Part shown: positions 32,414 through 44,703 of the stretch, piece by piece
How the letters are laid out: every line of letters starts with the position of its first letter
Position numbering within the stretch: position 1 is the first letter of the stretch
Source of the DNA: Laccaria trichodermophora
Taxonomy: Eukaryota; Basidiomycota; Agaricomycetes; Agaricales; Hydnangiaceae
Assembly (NCBI GenBank): GCA_018417955.1
Contig: JACTVC010000017.1
Span: 682,001-746,000 of the forward strand
Length of the DNA stretch: 64,000 bases
Reading direction: 5' to 3'
Notes under the pieces: generated by a model
What the model saw: the letters and a program-made list of their open reading frames with translations, nothing else
Databases searched by the model: none
What the model was told of the DNA's origin: nothing
Made by a program: the position numbers and the translations under genes

Positions 32414-35400
32414 TAGTGTTGCCGAAGTTCAGTCCCGAACCGACGGTTTGGACCGAACTGGCAGAACTGAACTGACAGTTCAGTTCCGGTTCTGGTTCCT
32501 GTTCGGGCTGGGGTTGTCAGTTCTAGTTCACGGTTCAGGTGGATGAGAATTTTTGAGAACTGCAGTTCGGACCTGTTCGGACTGAACTGAACACCTATTT
32601 TATCAACGTTTTTTTTCACTGTTTCGGAGATTTAATTTCGCGGCTAACGCCATGTCCGCAAACCTTCGGTGAGATTGTTGAGATCAATACCAACGTAACG
32701 TCTCGCCGACTATGCCCCCCCCAGACGCTCCAGCCCTGAACCCTGACGGCACCCTCAAGGAAGCCAGTGAAATCGAGTGGCTGCACTCCCCAAGCGATGA
32801 ACATCGCAGCGTAAGCCTCGATGACCCCCAGAAGCAGAAGAGAGTGGACAGTGAGCATGATGCTGACGAATTACCTAGCGCCTTGAAAGGGAAAGCCCCC
32901 ACTCGACGAATTGGGACAAAGCGTGTCAAGATCCTGTCAAAGAACGTTCAAAGGATGGCTGCGGAGAATAACCAGTTCTCCGCGCTACAGCAAAATTTCT
33001 TCAAAAATCACTTTCAAGGCGAGTACTACTTTGAATACTTCAATTCTTTCATTACTTACTTGTCAACAAAGTTGGGGGTGCTTCAGTCTCTGGTGTGTAC
33101 AATACATCTTATCTAAATGGCAAGCTAAAAATACGACGCCCAATCTAGGTGACAGTGCCGCACCCACGCAATCAACAACATCAAACTCACAGGTCCCTAC
33201 GACGAGACGCCGTGCCAACTCAGCACCTCCATCTCCCAAGAAATCCGATGCGCCCGTTACCTCGAAGTCAAAGGCCCCAGCTGCCCCAAAGATGAACGCT
33301 AAGAAGGGAGCAAAACCAACATCAAAGAAGACTGTCACCATTGACAACAACGATGACATTTCGGGTAACGATGATGACGATGGCTCAGATGAAGATGGGG
33401 AAGGAGAAGGGTTCGATGAGGGGAGCGAGCCCGAGGACGCTTTGGCAAAATACGAGAAAATGCGGGACAAAATACAGCATGAGCGTGCGGTGCGTGCTCA
33501 CCTCTTTCTCTTTCGGCCCATACTCACGTCGGATGACAGCCCGCAAGGAAACATTGTCATCGAGGCCAAGATACACGCACGCAGGACCTGTGCGCTATGT
33601 TTACGCCCGGGGAAATCACTAATCAGGGGACGAAGGAAGTGAAAAAAGGGCATTTCTGCCACGCGTGCATGTAAAGGTATGCAAGTTCATATCTCTATCG
33701 ACTATTAAGGTAAAAACCCAATTTATATAGCTCGGATGGCCTACATCCGATAACGCTACTGCTAATGACAAGGCCCTACGTGTTATCCAACGTGGCATGC
33801 CATTGAGTCTGAAGCCCAAGTGGCATGCTCGAGAGCACCGTATCCGGTGGGTGGCTTTATATTTTGAGTTCGAATGTCTAATATAATCTGTTTAGGTGTA
33901 TGGAGCATACCATTCAGCTCTCCGCTAAGGCATTTATTGATGCTGTCAACCCTAAAGCACCCAAGAACAAAAGGTCGACGAAGAATGGGACCGTTTCGGT
34001 GGAGGATGCGGAGGATGAGGATGATATCGATGATAATGAAGCTGAGTGGCTGTCAGACTGGCTTGGGGAGGAGGAGGAGGACCCTGATGAGCAAGAGCCT
34101 GATGATGAGGTAGTGGATTTTACAGCAGGAGACGTTCTCGGAAAAGCGCTCGCGCTCGTCAATCAAGTTTGTTTTATTAAATTCTTTAATTTTGCATCCT
34201 AACTTCTCAACACTTGTAGATTCGTGCTTCCCCTCAAGCCAAGCAGTATTTCGCATTGTGTTGTGAATCTGAGCATGTACCAATTGTGGAGCTCAAGAAG
34301 TGGGTTCGGACACGATGGGGCTCAATGTATGACCTTATTGAACGGTTCACATCTTGTAAACCTGTGAGTAATTCTCAACATATTTGTTCTTTTGAGCTAT
34401 TCATCAGCCCCATGCAGGCACTTCAAAAATTCTGTGTCTTTGCTGACGAAAAGCTCCCCAAGCTCAAGAACAAAAAGTATGCTGACTATAAGTTTGAGTC
34501 GGAAGAGTGGAAGATGCTTGATTTAATTCAGGAAGTTCTTGCGGTAAGTCTCAATCTCCTTCGTATTGCTTATCTACTGACTGTTACATGAATTTAGGAA
34601 CCACGACAAGCTCAGGCATCATTCTCATTTGAGACAGAGCCAACTCTTTGGAAAACAATTCCTATGCTAGAGTTACTGGTAAGTCGTTGGGAAACGATGG
34701 TGGCTGTGGACAAGTTTTTGCCAGTCAAGGATGGACTTGAGAAGGGTCTCGAAAAATTGCGCAAATGGTACAAATCACTTGATCATAGTGATACATACTT
34801 TATTTGTCTCGGTGCGTCCTCTTCATTCTGTATATATGTACGTGACTGATCAAAGCTTAGCATTACATCCTTCAATCAAGGATCAATATTGTAAGGAAAA
34901 ATGGGATGCTGAGTCTTACGAGAGGGGCTATGCATCTCTTCTTAAAGTGGTATGTCCGTCAATAACAAATAATTTTGTGCTGATAAATCACATTGTTAGT
35001 TTGACTCCTACTACCAACTTCCAGAGAATCCAACATCGTCCTCTGCTGCAGGGGCTTCCAAAGAAGGTAAAATATTTAATCTCACTATTAAACCAGCTTA
35101 TCCAATTTATTCAGAACCCAAAAGCGAATTCAAAGGCTATGGCTCTGATTGGCTTTTGTCATCTTTGAAGGAAGCCCCAGACGTCTCAAACTCTGCCACT
35201 CATAATCCACGAAAGGAACTCCTCAATTACCTAAAAAGCAAGCTAGCATCCACAAAAAATCCAGTCGAGTGGTGGGGTGTATGTACTTCCATGCTATCTC
35301 ATCTGTTCCTACTCAGCGATATTTTACAGAAAAATGCAAAAGACTTCCCAACCCTTGCACGCATCGCACGCGATTATTTGGCAATTCAAGGTTCCTCTGT

Positions 35401-35814
35401 AGCTTCTGAGCGAGCCTTTTCAAGTGGTGGGCTTACAGATACTTTGCAGTGTAACCGAATGCAGCCATTTCTTTTTGGTCGGGTGCAAATCCTCAAGCAT
35501 GCTTATAAAACACATGTTCTTGATGCTTCGGTGGAGGCCAGTGCTCACCCAGAACATAGATACATTAGTATTTAGAAGCTAGAATATACAAAATTATAGG
35601 GAAACAACATTCTCCTCATGTCTTGAGGAAATTATCATTTTTTTCAGCCAGTTCGGCAGTTCGAACTGAGAACCGAACTGAACTGAACAGGAAAGAACAG
35701 TTCTTACCAGTTCAGTCCTGTTCGGTTCTCAGTTCTGCCCAGGGGCTGTCAGTCCAGTTCTCAGTTCTCAAAAATTGCCAAAGAACTGAACTGAACTGAA
35801 CTTTGGCAACACTA
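32414..35814 (+). mobile_element. hAT transposon, 3,401 bp, TSD AGCTTGCG
   Basis: The left end TAGTGTTGCCGAAGTTCAGT and the right end (reverse complement TAGTGTTGCCAAAGTTCAGT) form 20-bp inverted repeats with one mismatch. AGCTTGCG is duplicated at 32,406-32,413 and 35,815-35,822. GTTCAGTTCGG-type motifs fill both subterminal regions (32,430-32,600 and 35,650-35,800) as candidate transposase-binding sites. The element is inserted in the TGCG-rich right arm of N1. Confidence 0.93.
32712..35575 (+). CDS. hAT transposase, internally deleted, with C-terminal dimerisation domain
   Basis: Exons run from ATG 32,712 through a Lys/Asp-rich region, a Cys-pair segment at about 33,585-33,660 (TCALCLRPG, HFCHACM; BED-like), LGWPTSDNATANDKALRV at 33,730-33,785, RIRCMEHTIQLSAKAFIDAV, an acidic run, VELKKWVRTRWGSMYDLIERF, DAESYERGYASLLKV, and the hAT C-terminal motif IARDYLAIQGSSVASERAFS at 35,362-35,425. 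In related mushroom hATs a stretch of roughly 150-200 residues with the first catalytic Asp (DGWTS-type motif) lies between the zinc finger and the DNATAND motif. Only about 100 bp separate them here, so this region is missing. The enzyme is probably inactive, or the element depends on another copy. Confidence 0.8.
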
Positions 35815-36843
35815 AGCTTGCGGTACACTTGAGATACATCTGCGACACACCTGCGACACATTTAAGATACACTTGCGAGAGTTAGTATCCATTGCGAGAC
35901 TTGCGTACATTTGCGTGCAACTTGCGCATCACTTGCGATATACCTGCGAGACCAAGGCGAGACACACTTGCGAGCATCTGCGCACAAAATGGATGTTTGC
36001 GAGCCACCTGCGGTCAACTTGCGAGTAGGCATGAGTAAATAAGAACTAAAACTTTTGTGTAGAAAATTGAACACTGTATTCCGGACTCGTATCGCATAGC
36101 AGTGGCACACATCTTAAGTTCTCAAGTGAAGATTACATTTCTTTAGTTTAAATTTACTAAGTACTATGTTGTAGTAGACTATCTATCTACGAGACACCTG
36201 CGATACTTGTGATCTTTTTTGATTATCTGCGAGACACTTGCGGTCACCTGTGAACAGGCGGTCCGCAAGTGACCGCAAGTGGCACGCAGATTTCTATATG
36301 CCCGGCGCCGGCATAGGGACAATCGACACGAGTCGGTGAGTAGTTTATTTGAAGAGCAACACTTGTTTCACTGAACTTGGCTTAGACAAATTCATTCAGT
36401 TGTCTATTCCCCATCGAGGCCAGCGGAATCCCACCAGGAGAGGTTTGACTATCAACATCTGTAAGACTTTATCTTCGGAATTACGTGTTTTTTGTTCAAG
36501 AACTGGTACTTAGATCAAGGTGTGCAGTGGCATAGGGACAATCGATACGAGTCGGTGAGCAGTTTATCTAAATAACAACACTTGTCCTGCTATAAGGCTA
36601 AGACAAATTCATTCAGTCATCTCCTCATCAAGGCCAGCGGAATCCTAGGAGAGGTATGACACAGAGTACGAATGCATACTTCATCACAACATTGTCATCT
36701 AACTTCCTCGGCCAGATCATATGGGTTTTCGAGACGTGAGTCGAAAAACATGTGTCCCTGCTGCTATTAGCCTATGTTTACAACCTCTCAGTTATCGGAT
36801 GAGGAAGACGAAGAGAAGAAGAGCAGGACACGTTTTTTTTTTT

Positions 36844-37136
36844 TGGTTGAAGGGGTTTGTCAGCTGACCGGTGCGACTGAAATTTGACGCCCATCCAAAA
36901 GCGATTTGGCCCAGGAGAGACCTGACTCGCGGAGAGTGCCGTGGGCGACACAGAGCATCCTGTAGTACCACGCTATCTCTGTAACATGCTGTAGTTGACC
37001 ACCCAATCCGCGGCATCTTCATAACTCAGTAGCCCGTTGCAAGGATGACAATGTCATATCTCTGTCTGGTACGTGGAATTCTACCAAGTTTTCAACATAA
37101 TCAAGTCCGTCTAGGCTCTCAAACCAACTTGAACTC
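36844..37136. other. Short intergenic stretch, no feature seen
   Basis: Unique-looking sequence after the end of repeat copy C. No gene or repeat is supported. Confidence 0.4.
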
Positions 37137-37658
37137 ATGTCTGGAAGGTCTTGCCGTGATACACCCCAAGCTCACCTGGTGGACCTTATCAAATCCCTTT
37201 CTCTCCCTTCCCACCGAGTTCCCCCACGCACTCAATTTCAGGACATGAGTCACAGTGTTTGGACGAGAAAGTTGAGACTCGAGAGTTCCATCTCTCATGA
37301 GCGCGAGGTAAGCGATCAACGTTGTCTTATGATTCACGCTTCTGATGAGCTTCATTTGCCAGTTGTGTCCTCGATCCCCTCTCACACACTGCGATCTAGG
37401 TGTATCTTGGGTGTATCACAAGAAACATCGTATTCAGCCCCAGTGGACATTCTGCAAGGCCCAACCCCACTATATACACCGATCCCAATCGATCCTGACA
37501 ATGGTGGTTCAATATCCGACTGCACGGCCGACTCGGAACAACTGAAGTGGGTGCAATCAACACTCGATAGGGCGCTTTGGCAGGAAAGCCAGGTATGCTC
37601 CTCCATTTCTTTCATATCCTATTATGCCCTCTCGGCCTCTCAGTCGGCACATTTTTGA
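37137..37658 (+). CDS. Hypothetical exon, unrecognised
   Basis: An open frame of 173 codons contains IPIDPDNGGSISDCTADSEQ and LKWVQSTLDRALWQESQ, followed by a GTATGC donor-like site at about 37,594. No domain is recognised and the ATG is arbitrary. It may be part of a larger spliced gene whose other exons I could not place, or non-coding. Confidence 0.25.
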   Translation: MSGRSCRDTPQAHLVDLIKSLSLPSHRVPPRTQFQDMSHSVWTRKLRLESSISHEREVSDQRCLMIHASDELHLPVVSSIPSHTLRSRCILGVSQETSYSAPVDILQGPTPLYTPIPIDPDNGGSISDCTADSEQLKWVQSTLDRALWQESQVCSSISFISYYALSASQSAHF

Positions 37659-37829
37659 GTTTGGACCCTTCCACAAAACCTCTTGCCACAAAGAGCCTCC
37701 CGGGCCTAATCCAACAGTATATTATCAACATGATGTTTCCGGGGGAATAACCTACCTAATTACAAATAACTGTGTAGATAAAAATGACAGCGATGAAATA
37801 GACACATCACAATCGAAAAAGCATTGATT

Positions 37830-38229
37830 CACATAGAACCTCATAGAATTCGCCAGCACAAGTATATCAAATCGGATAATAAGACATCATAAAAAGAGTC
37901 TGTCTAGGGGAAGGACCACGTTGTTCCTGTTGCTCGCGGATCTGGTAACGTTGTCAGCTTAAACGTAATGGACTGAGAAGGTGGTCACTTGCGAGGGGAA
38001 TGGTGGGGGGGAGACATTGCCAAGGGAAGGTGGACTGCGCAGAAGCGCTTGATCGGAGTTCTTTTAAGGCCTTTGGCGATGTCCACTTCCAAGTCGACCT
38101 TGGGGCTCGAAGGTCGGAGCGAAAGGGATAGCATCGTCGGATACTGCGCATCATCATCGTCACCCCCTAAATCCATGCCCATTGCCATATCCACGTCAAA
38201 ATTCAAATCGAAAGTCGTCCGATTTAGAT
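37830..38229. other. No supported gene
   Basis: Overlapping frames on both strands (37,954-38,251) give Ser/Pro/Asp-rich peptides without a recognisable domain. Confidence 0.35.
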
Positions 38230-40985
38230 GAAAATGGAAGGCGCTTATCAAGAGAAAAGCGAGAACATGGAGGACTAATCGTCCATTTCGAAGATACAGT
38301 CTGCAGGGATGCTCAAGCGTGGAGGTGGCCTGCGAGATACGAGGCTGGGGCTAGGGTGCGTGGTTCGTGGGAAGGACGATCGAAAGGTGACGCGAGGTGG
38401 TTCATTCGCTAGAAGAGGAAGAGGAGATAATGGAAGAAGAGGCAGACGAGGAACGGACGAGCGTTAGGATTGGTGGTGGTGGGTAGTTCGGTACGAAGTT
38501 TCTTCCATTTTGTCACTTGCCAGCAGGAGGGAGTGGAAGATGATGCAAGAGAACGTAGTGGGTTGAACGGGGGACGAACATAGATTCGGGGCGTGAAGGG
38601 TTTTGTGTGGTGGTGAGGGGGAGGTGAGAAGGTGAGAATTTTGCAAAATTGTCTGGTCTGAATCAGATTCGCCTTCATAGGTCTCGTAGAACGACTCTTC
38701 CGATGAAGATGACAGGGAAAGTGGTATGGGCTGTTCCGTTGAATTTTTGAATGGTTACACGTGGGACGCACGCGGAGATGGAGTAATAGCCGTCATTAAG
38801 GTAGACGTTGATGGAGAACCATAAAAATGAGCGGCTTGATAGCTGCTTTGCGAGGATTGAGCCACGAAGAATGAAATGTGAACTCGTCGCATGACGTTGA
38901 TGACATTGGCGGCAGAGTTTCCAATCATGAAAATGGATTGAAATATGAAACGGATGCGGTGGGAGAGGCGAAAGAAGGAAGTGAAGACGGGATTGGGCAA
39001 TTTGTATGAAACATCTATGAACGCCAACCTGAACGGTTCAGGGGACGGCTCCGTTGGTAGACGATGGGCGAGTTGGGTCGCGGAGAGGAGGATGTCATTT
39101 TGAGTAAAGATGTCGTCGAGTCCGAGGCAAAGGTGGGACCAACCCTTCCGATAGCATCGCTCAAGTACCTATATGCGCGCAAAACCACCTCAGACTGCAT
39201 ACACCTTCCACGCATTCTTTCCCGCCTCCCCTCTTGCAGTTTCCAAAGCCATGAACTCAGTCGTCCGCCGTATGGCATGGAAGGGAGATCTGTCCCTTCA
39301 AGCTGGCGGTGACGGAGTCGTATAGGTTCGAGAAGGAGGATCCAGACCTCTAAGGGAGGCTAATAGAGGACATTCGGTGGACCCGGTGAAGAGAGGGGTG
39401 GATGAGTTAAGAGGGGAGAGGGTAGGAGTGCCTGGATGCTAGCGGATCGGAGTATAAGTAGACATGAATCTGTGCTAGTGGTATGGGTTGGTCAGAACTA
39501 GGAAAAGGGGGCAGCAAAGGGAATGGAACGAACGTTTGGGTCCCTCGGCATCTCCTCCCCTCGAGGTCCGCTACGCATCGTCCTCCGCCTCATGGGTACG
39601 TATCTCCAGTGGGTTCCCCAGCCTAACGGCATGTTTGGATTGCCGTCCGAACACCGTTTGTTGCTCGTCAAAAAGTTGTCCTAGTAGTGATCGGGCCCTC
39701 CATATTTCGACAATTACGGCGCAGGCATGTAGGTCATGGCTTCTAGGTCGAGTCAGAGACGGAAGAGGGAGTGAGATGCGGAGGGACGTACATGTCGTTG
39801 CTGCGGCGTTGGCGTAGTCTTTTGCATTGTGACAAGCTCAGCCAACTCTCCTTGCGCGAAATCTGGCAGTGGTGTGTGATAACTTGGTATAGGCCACTGA
39901 TGAGCAACGTCTGACCAAACCCAAGTACTCACCCAAACCAGACGCAATCCCACACTAAGTCCTCCCCTCCCCTCCGTCTTCTCTTCAATTACGGCCGAGT
40001 CCGCGAATGTCTTCCAGAGTTTCTGGACAGGCGCCTAGTAGGCTAGTAAGTACTTGAGGATTTATCCGCAGCAACTGTCACCTCGTGACTCTGGTCAAGA
40101 GTGGAACCCTGGCAGCGGACAACTAGAAGAAAGGGAAGGAAGTCGAAGGCCCATGGCGCCCATGTCTTATCGGCAACGGTAGATACGCAACTCGCAATCC
40201 GCCCAGAACACAGCGCTAAACGTAGTCCACGTGTGAGAAGTGGCTATGCTGCGAAGTTGTTGAACGTTGAACTTCGGCGCCAACCTAAACTCTCGTCTTT
40301 AACTTCGCGTGTCACGGAGCAGGCCTGGGGAATTCCTGGCTCACATGGAAGAGGACCTACCAGGGCAAGCGAATGCGGTGAACGTTCGGCATGTTTGTCC
40401 CCATCAACGTCCGGAGCCATCATCGCTAACAAATGTGAACGCCAGGTCGACGTCGTCGATTCTCCAAGGGGCTTCAATGCCCGTTATCTCTGGTGGAGAG
40501 TTCAACAGTTTTGGAGGCGACTATAATGGCATAACCATCAACATTTGTAAGATTTTATTTTCGGAATTGCGTTTCTTATTCAAGAACTGGTACCAGATCA
40601 ATGTCACGGTGTGCCACGTCGCCGGCGGTATAGGGACGATCGACACGAGTCGGTGAGTAGTTTATCTAGAGAACAACACTTGTTCTGCTGAAGGCTTAGA
40701 CAAATTCATTCAGTCATATACTCTGCATCGAGGCCAGCGAAATCTCAAAAGAGGTACGAATGCATACATCATCACAACATTGTCATCTAACCTGCCCGGT
40801 CAGATCATCATATGGTTTCTCGAGACGTGAGTCGAAATACATATGTCCCTATCGCTATGCTTACGCCTCCCCCAGTCATTGGATAAGGCAGACGAAGATT
40901 TTATAAAGGAGAGCAGTGATGCATTTTATGAGCGCCAATTGTTGGTGTTGCCCAATAAACACGTTTTTTTTTTGGTTGACGGGGA
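38230..40985 (+). repeat. Composite repeat R, copy E (most complete uninterrupted copy)
   Basis: It begins with a fragment reading EHGGLIVHFEDT and AWRWPARYE (38,260-38,345), shared with copy D (ELIVRFEDAEAWRWPAR at 42,340-42,405). It passes through the block matching window position 1 (from 38,681), and continues to the ISGGEFNS frame at 40,480-40,530 and the terminal T-run near 40,972. This copy shows that the two halves of copy A form one contiguous unit of at least 2.7 kb. Confidence 0.75.
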
Positions 40986-41239
40986 CCTCTTCAGGGCATA
41001 CACAAGTATCTTAAGGGCATACCAACATTGGCACGCTCCCATATGGGGATTGCATAAGTAAACGACGCATTGAGTAGATTAACGACATATTTGAATGGAG
41101 TCTGTTGCTATTTCTTGTGTGATGTGCCATCGACAATTATACCTCTCTAGATGCTGCTAGACTACGTACAGTTTTTATTCTCGGTTAGAAAAAAGAAGTG
41201 TTATGAGGTGTAGGACTACTTTCTAAATACTTTTTTTTG

Positions 41240-42197
41240 AACGTCTGTCTTGAATGCAGATCTCATTAATCAACTTATGAGGGACACGGGGAGGTGAGTT
41301 CTTGATGTCGCATCGTCAAGAAGTAGCATACGTACGCTGTCAACAATTGACACTCTTTAGAAACCGCTACTTGAACTTTGAGCTCTACGAGAGGACGCTC
41401 ATGACGTCTGGCGGTATTTTTTCAGGAGATAAAGGCCTTTGGGACGGTCTCATTCGAGGTTGATAAGTGCATGTGGGGTGTTGATGCCCTAGAAAGGGAC
41501 CTCGAGGTATGTTCTTCTTAGCCGTTGCCCTCCCCCATTTACATGATTCACAGATAAACCGCGCAAAAAAAGAGAACCACTATGATTTCTGGGGTGACAG
41601 GTTGATTTAGATATGTGCTTTACTTTCCATCATTCATCACTGTCCCACTTGACTCCTTGTCATCGCCAGTGTAAAATTAAGAGACAAGATAATTATGATA
41701 CAGGAAAGGACGCTGAATACATTCGAAGAGAACTGATAGTGGATGACCTAGCCGCTCCTCCTCAAGAACGTGTCGTCATCCATCGTTGGCCGAAGAAATT
41801 TGAGTGGACAGCTTTGGGCTTGCCGTTGCGGCAGCGTCGGATGCCAGTGGGGGGTCTTGGTCTCACGCAATGGAGAATTAGGGACTATATGGACTTTAAT
41901 GAGGTTGATACGTACATACGCCCCTTATTCAGGTTCATAAAGTCAAAACGACCACGACCCTCTCTTTCCTCCCTCGATCATTGCGTCGGATATCAACGAC
42001 CTCGACGAAGCGCAGCCTCCCAGCACAGTTCACCAACCAGATATCAGTCCATTGAGAACTTTCAATGTGGACCAGCTAGCTGTATCCTCACTCCGCGCAA
42101 ATGAAGAGACCCGCAAAAGCCAGCTTCGCCGAAATGGGCCATCGTTGCGATGGAAGCTCGAATTTGTGAAAAAAGCATTGGCAAGGCATCCGAGATG
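41240..42197 (+). CDS. Hypothetical multi-exon protein, unrecognised
   Basis: The exon 41,426-41,506 (EIKAFGTVSFEVDKCMWGVD, then ALERDLE) is bounded by a TTTTTTCAG acceptor and a GTATGT donor. The exon 41,554-41,600 (INRAKKENHYDFWGD) continues into an exon from about 41,681 reading DNYDTGKDAEYIRRELIVDD, ERVVIHRWPKKFEWTALGLP and LGLTQWRIRDYMDFNEVDTY. A further frame reads SPLRTFNVDQLAVSSLRANE and KALARHPR before a TGA at about 42,197. An upstream exon near 41,350 (RYLNFELYERTLM) is possible. Coherent exons with splice sites support a real, spliced gene between repeat copies E and D. I do not recognise the family. Confidence 0.45.
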
Positions 42198-44703
42198 AGT
42201 TTGCTACACCGTCGATTGGGACATGAAAAGCCCACATCCATGACCATTGCCCAAGTACACTTCAAAATTCAAATCCAAAGTCGATTTAGATAGATACGGA
42301 CAGGCGCTTATCAAGTCCAGGTCATCTTCGTAGAGGGAAAACGAGAACACAGAGAACTAATCGTCCGTTTCGAAGATGCAGAAGCTTGGAGGTGGCCTGC
42401 AAGATGAGGCTGAGGTGCGTGGTACGCGGGAGTGGAAAGATTATGGGGAGATTCGGAAGAGTGGCGAGAGGTGGCGTTTGGCTAGGACAGGAAAAGGAAA
42501 AAACGGAAGAAGAGGCAGACGAGGAACGGACGACCGTTGGGATAGGTGGTGGTGTTTGTTATTTGCTAGCAGAAGGTAGAGCAGGGAGAGTAGGGGAGTG
42601 GAAGATGGTGTAACGGGGGGTGAACATAGATTCGGGGCATGAGGAGTTTTGTGTGTCGAGGAGGGAGGCGCAAGAACGAAGTGAAGAGGGATTTGGGCCA
42701 TTTGTAGGAAACATCTATGAATGCGAGTCAGGGGACGGCTCCGTTGGTGGACAATGGGCAAATTGAGCTGCAGAGAGAATGATGTCGTTTTGAGTAAAGA
42801 TGTCGTCGCCGAGTCCAAGGTGAAGGTGAGACCAATCCTTCCGATAGCATCGTCGTTTCATCTCAAGCACCTATATGCGCGCAGAACCACCTAAACTGCA
42901 TGCACCTTCCCCTTCCACGCAGTTTCTTTCATAAAACCCAAGAACTATATGAGCAACATTTTTCCCTTCAAGCAAGTCGTTGCGGATTCGTATAGGTATA
43001 AACGTAAGGGAAGGTCGATATTGAGGAGCATCCGGAGCTCCAAGGGAGGCTGATAGAGGACGTTTGGTGGGCCCACATCTGTAAAGAGAGGGGATGATGA
43101 AGTTAGAAGGGAAAAGGAAGAGGGTAGGAGCACCTTGGACACCGATGTAGATGCTAGCGTATCGGAGAATAAGTGTATGTCCATGAATCTGTGCTAGTGG
43201 TATGGGTTTGTTAGAACTGGGAAAAGGACAGCAAAGAAAATGAAACAAACCTTTGACTCTTTCGGCATCTCCTGCCCTCGAAGTCCGCTTCGCATCGTCC
43301 TCCGCTTCATGAGCACGTATCTCCGGTGGGTCCTCAGCGTAACGGAATGTTTGGGTTGCCGTCCGAACACCGTCTGTTGCTCGTCGAAAAGTTGTCCTAG
43401 TAGTGATCGAGCTCTTCAATATTTCGACAATTATGGCGCAGGGCGTGTAGGTCATGGGTTCTAGGGAGCTGGGTCAGAGACGGAGGAGGGACTGAGATGC
43501 ACAGGAACGTACGCGTCATTTTTCCAGCGTTGGCACCATGACTATGTAGCTCAGCCAACTCCTGGCGCGAGATCTGGAAGCGGTATGTATAGCCGACTGA
43601 TGAACAACTTGAGCAGAATTAGAACTCGTCGTCGATATGCACCAAACCCAAGCACTCACCCAAACAGAGCCAAGACGCAATTCTTCTCTTCAGTTACGGC
43701 CGAGTCCGCAAATGTCTACCAGAGTTTCTGGACAGGCGTCTCGTGCTCTACAGCTAGGTGTTCCTCGGCTCCAGAGCGTGTTGTCAATTCCTCCCCCCCC
43801 ATATTCGGCTGTTTTGTGTGGGTTTGGAAAAACGATCTGTCTGGGGTGGCGTTGGTGTTGATTTAGGCGACGAGTGCTTGAATATAATTGGCGCGGTTCT
43901 CAAGCAGGTACGCAATCACAGTAAGAAATAGTCGAAGAGAGGTCGCGAAGCCACAGCTGGCAAGTCACTAGGTGACTTTCCGTAACTCAAATTTATAAAA
44001 ATGAATAAATCTGACCCTTATCGGAGTTTGAAACGAGAACTTCACACGACAGTTTGTTGGAGTGAATAAACTGTAACGCCAACTGATTAGATTCTATTAG
44101 ATTTATTTCCTTGCCTCCAATAAACTCACTTCCCTCCCATCTGGGCTACTTTGTGGTCATGCAGGCCCATGGTTGGGTCTATCATGGCTGACACTTGATA
44201 TACTCAGCCAACAAGTAAGGCCACCCAAAAAACGAAGCCCAGGAAATGTCAAATGAGCTGAAAAGGACCATGGTCCAGTGAGTTGGTGTTGAGAAGAGTG
44301 TTTGTGGAGGGAAAAACATGTTCAGGGAGGGAATTTTGTATCCACAATAAATTTCTACTGCTAATGAACTCTGTAGTGGTATAAAACTGCAACCAGAGAG
44401 GGCAGAATGTCCTCAGCCATAGGAGAATTGCATGGGGGATAGCCCGATGAGGTAGAGCTGACTAAGCCGGGTGGGAAGTAAACGCACCTGAGAAGGAAAG
44501 GTTTCCTCTTGGCAGGGTTTATTCGTGCGTTTGATATCTGTTCGAGGGGTCTGTACCCTCTGAATAGATTAAGGTTTGTAACTGGGTTCCAACCAGGGAC
44601 TCCATCAAAGTTGAACCCTTACAAGACTCGGCATCCCGGCAAAGGACCCTAGATCTCGTCGATTTATTCAAATCTAGAAAATTTGTGTTACGGAAAGTCA
44701 CCC

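Larger units (their letters stand above)
29813..36303. mobile_element. DNA transposon N1 with 9-bp TSD GGCGCCGGC
   Basis: The left end GGGCACAGGAAAATCTGCG and the right end (reverse complement GGGCATATAGAAATCTGCG) form imperfect terminal inverted repeats. They are flanked by GGCGCCGGC at 29,804-29,812 and 36,304-36,312. The undisturbed target is seen in copy A (ACGGCACCGGCATAG). Both subterminal regions (29,825-30,000 and 35,820-36,300) are packed with TGCGAGACACTTGCG-like motifs in both orientations. Its own sequence is only about 1.4 kb; the rest is three later insertions. No transposase of its own is seen, so it is non-autonomous. A 9-bp duplication would suit a Mutator-like element, but an 8-bp reading (GCGCCGGC) is also possible. 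Confidence 0.8.
29699..36843 (+). repeat. Composite repeat R, copy C, split by a 6.5-kb insertion
   Basis: The left part is 29,699-29,812 (GTTGGACATGACTATAACC... to the CGCCGGC target) and the right part 36,304-36,843 (ATAGGGACAATCGACACGAG... to the T-run). Joining them restores the order seen uninterrupted at 1,875-2,525. The interruption is the element at 29,813-36,303. Confidence 0.85.

Noticed and set aside
33914..34162. Ser-rich minus-strand frame
   Set aside because: Antisense of the acidic Glu/Asp run of the hAT transposase exon.
44520..44640. tRNA-like or SINE-like segment (GGGTTCCAACC)
   Set aside because: Only the B-box-like element is present; no A box, no poly(A)/simple tail and no second copy in the window.
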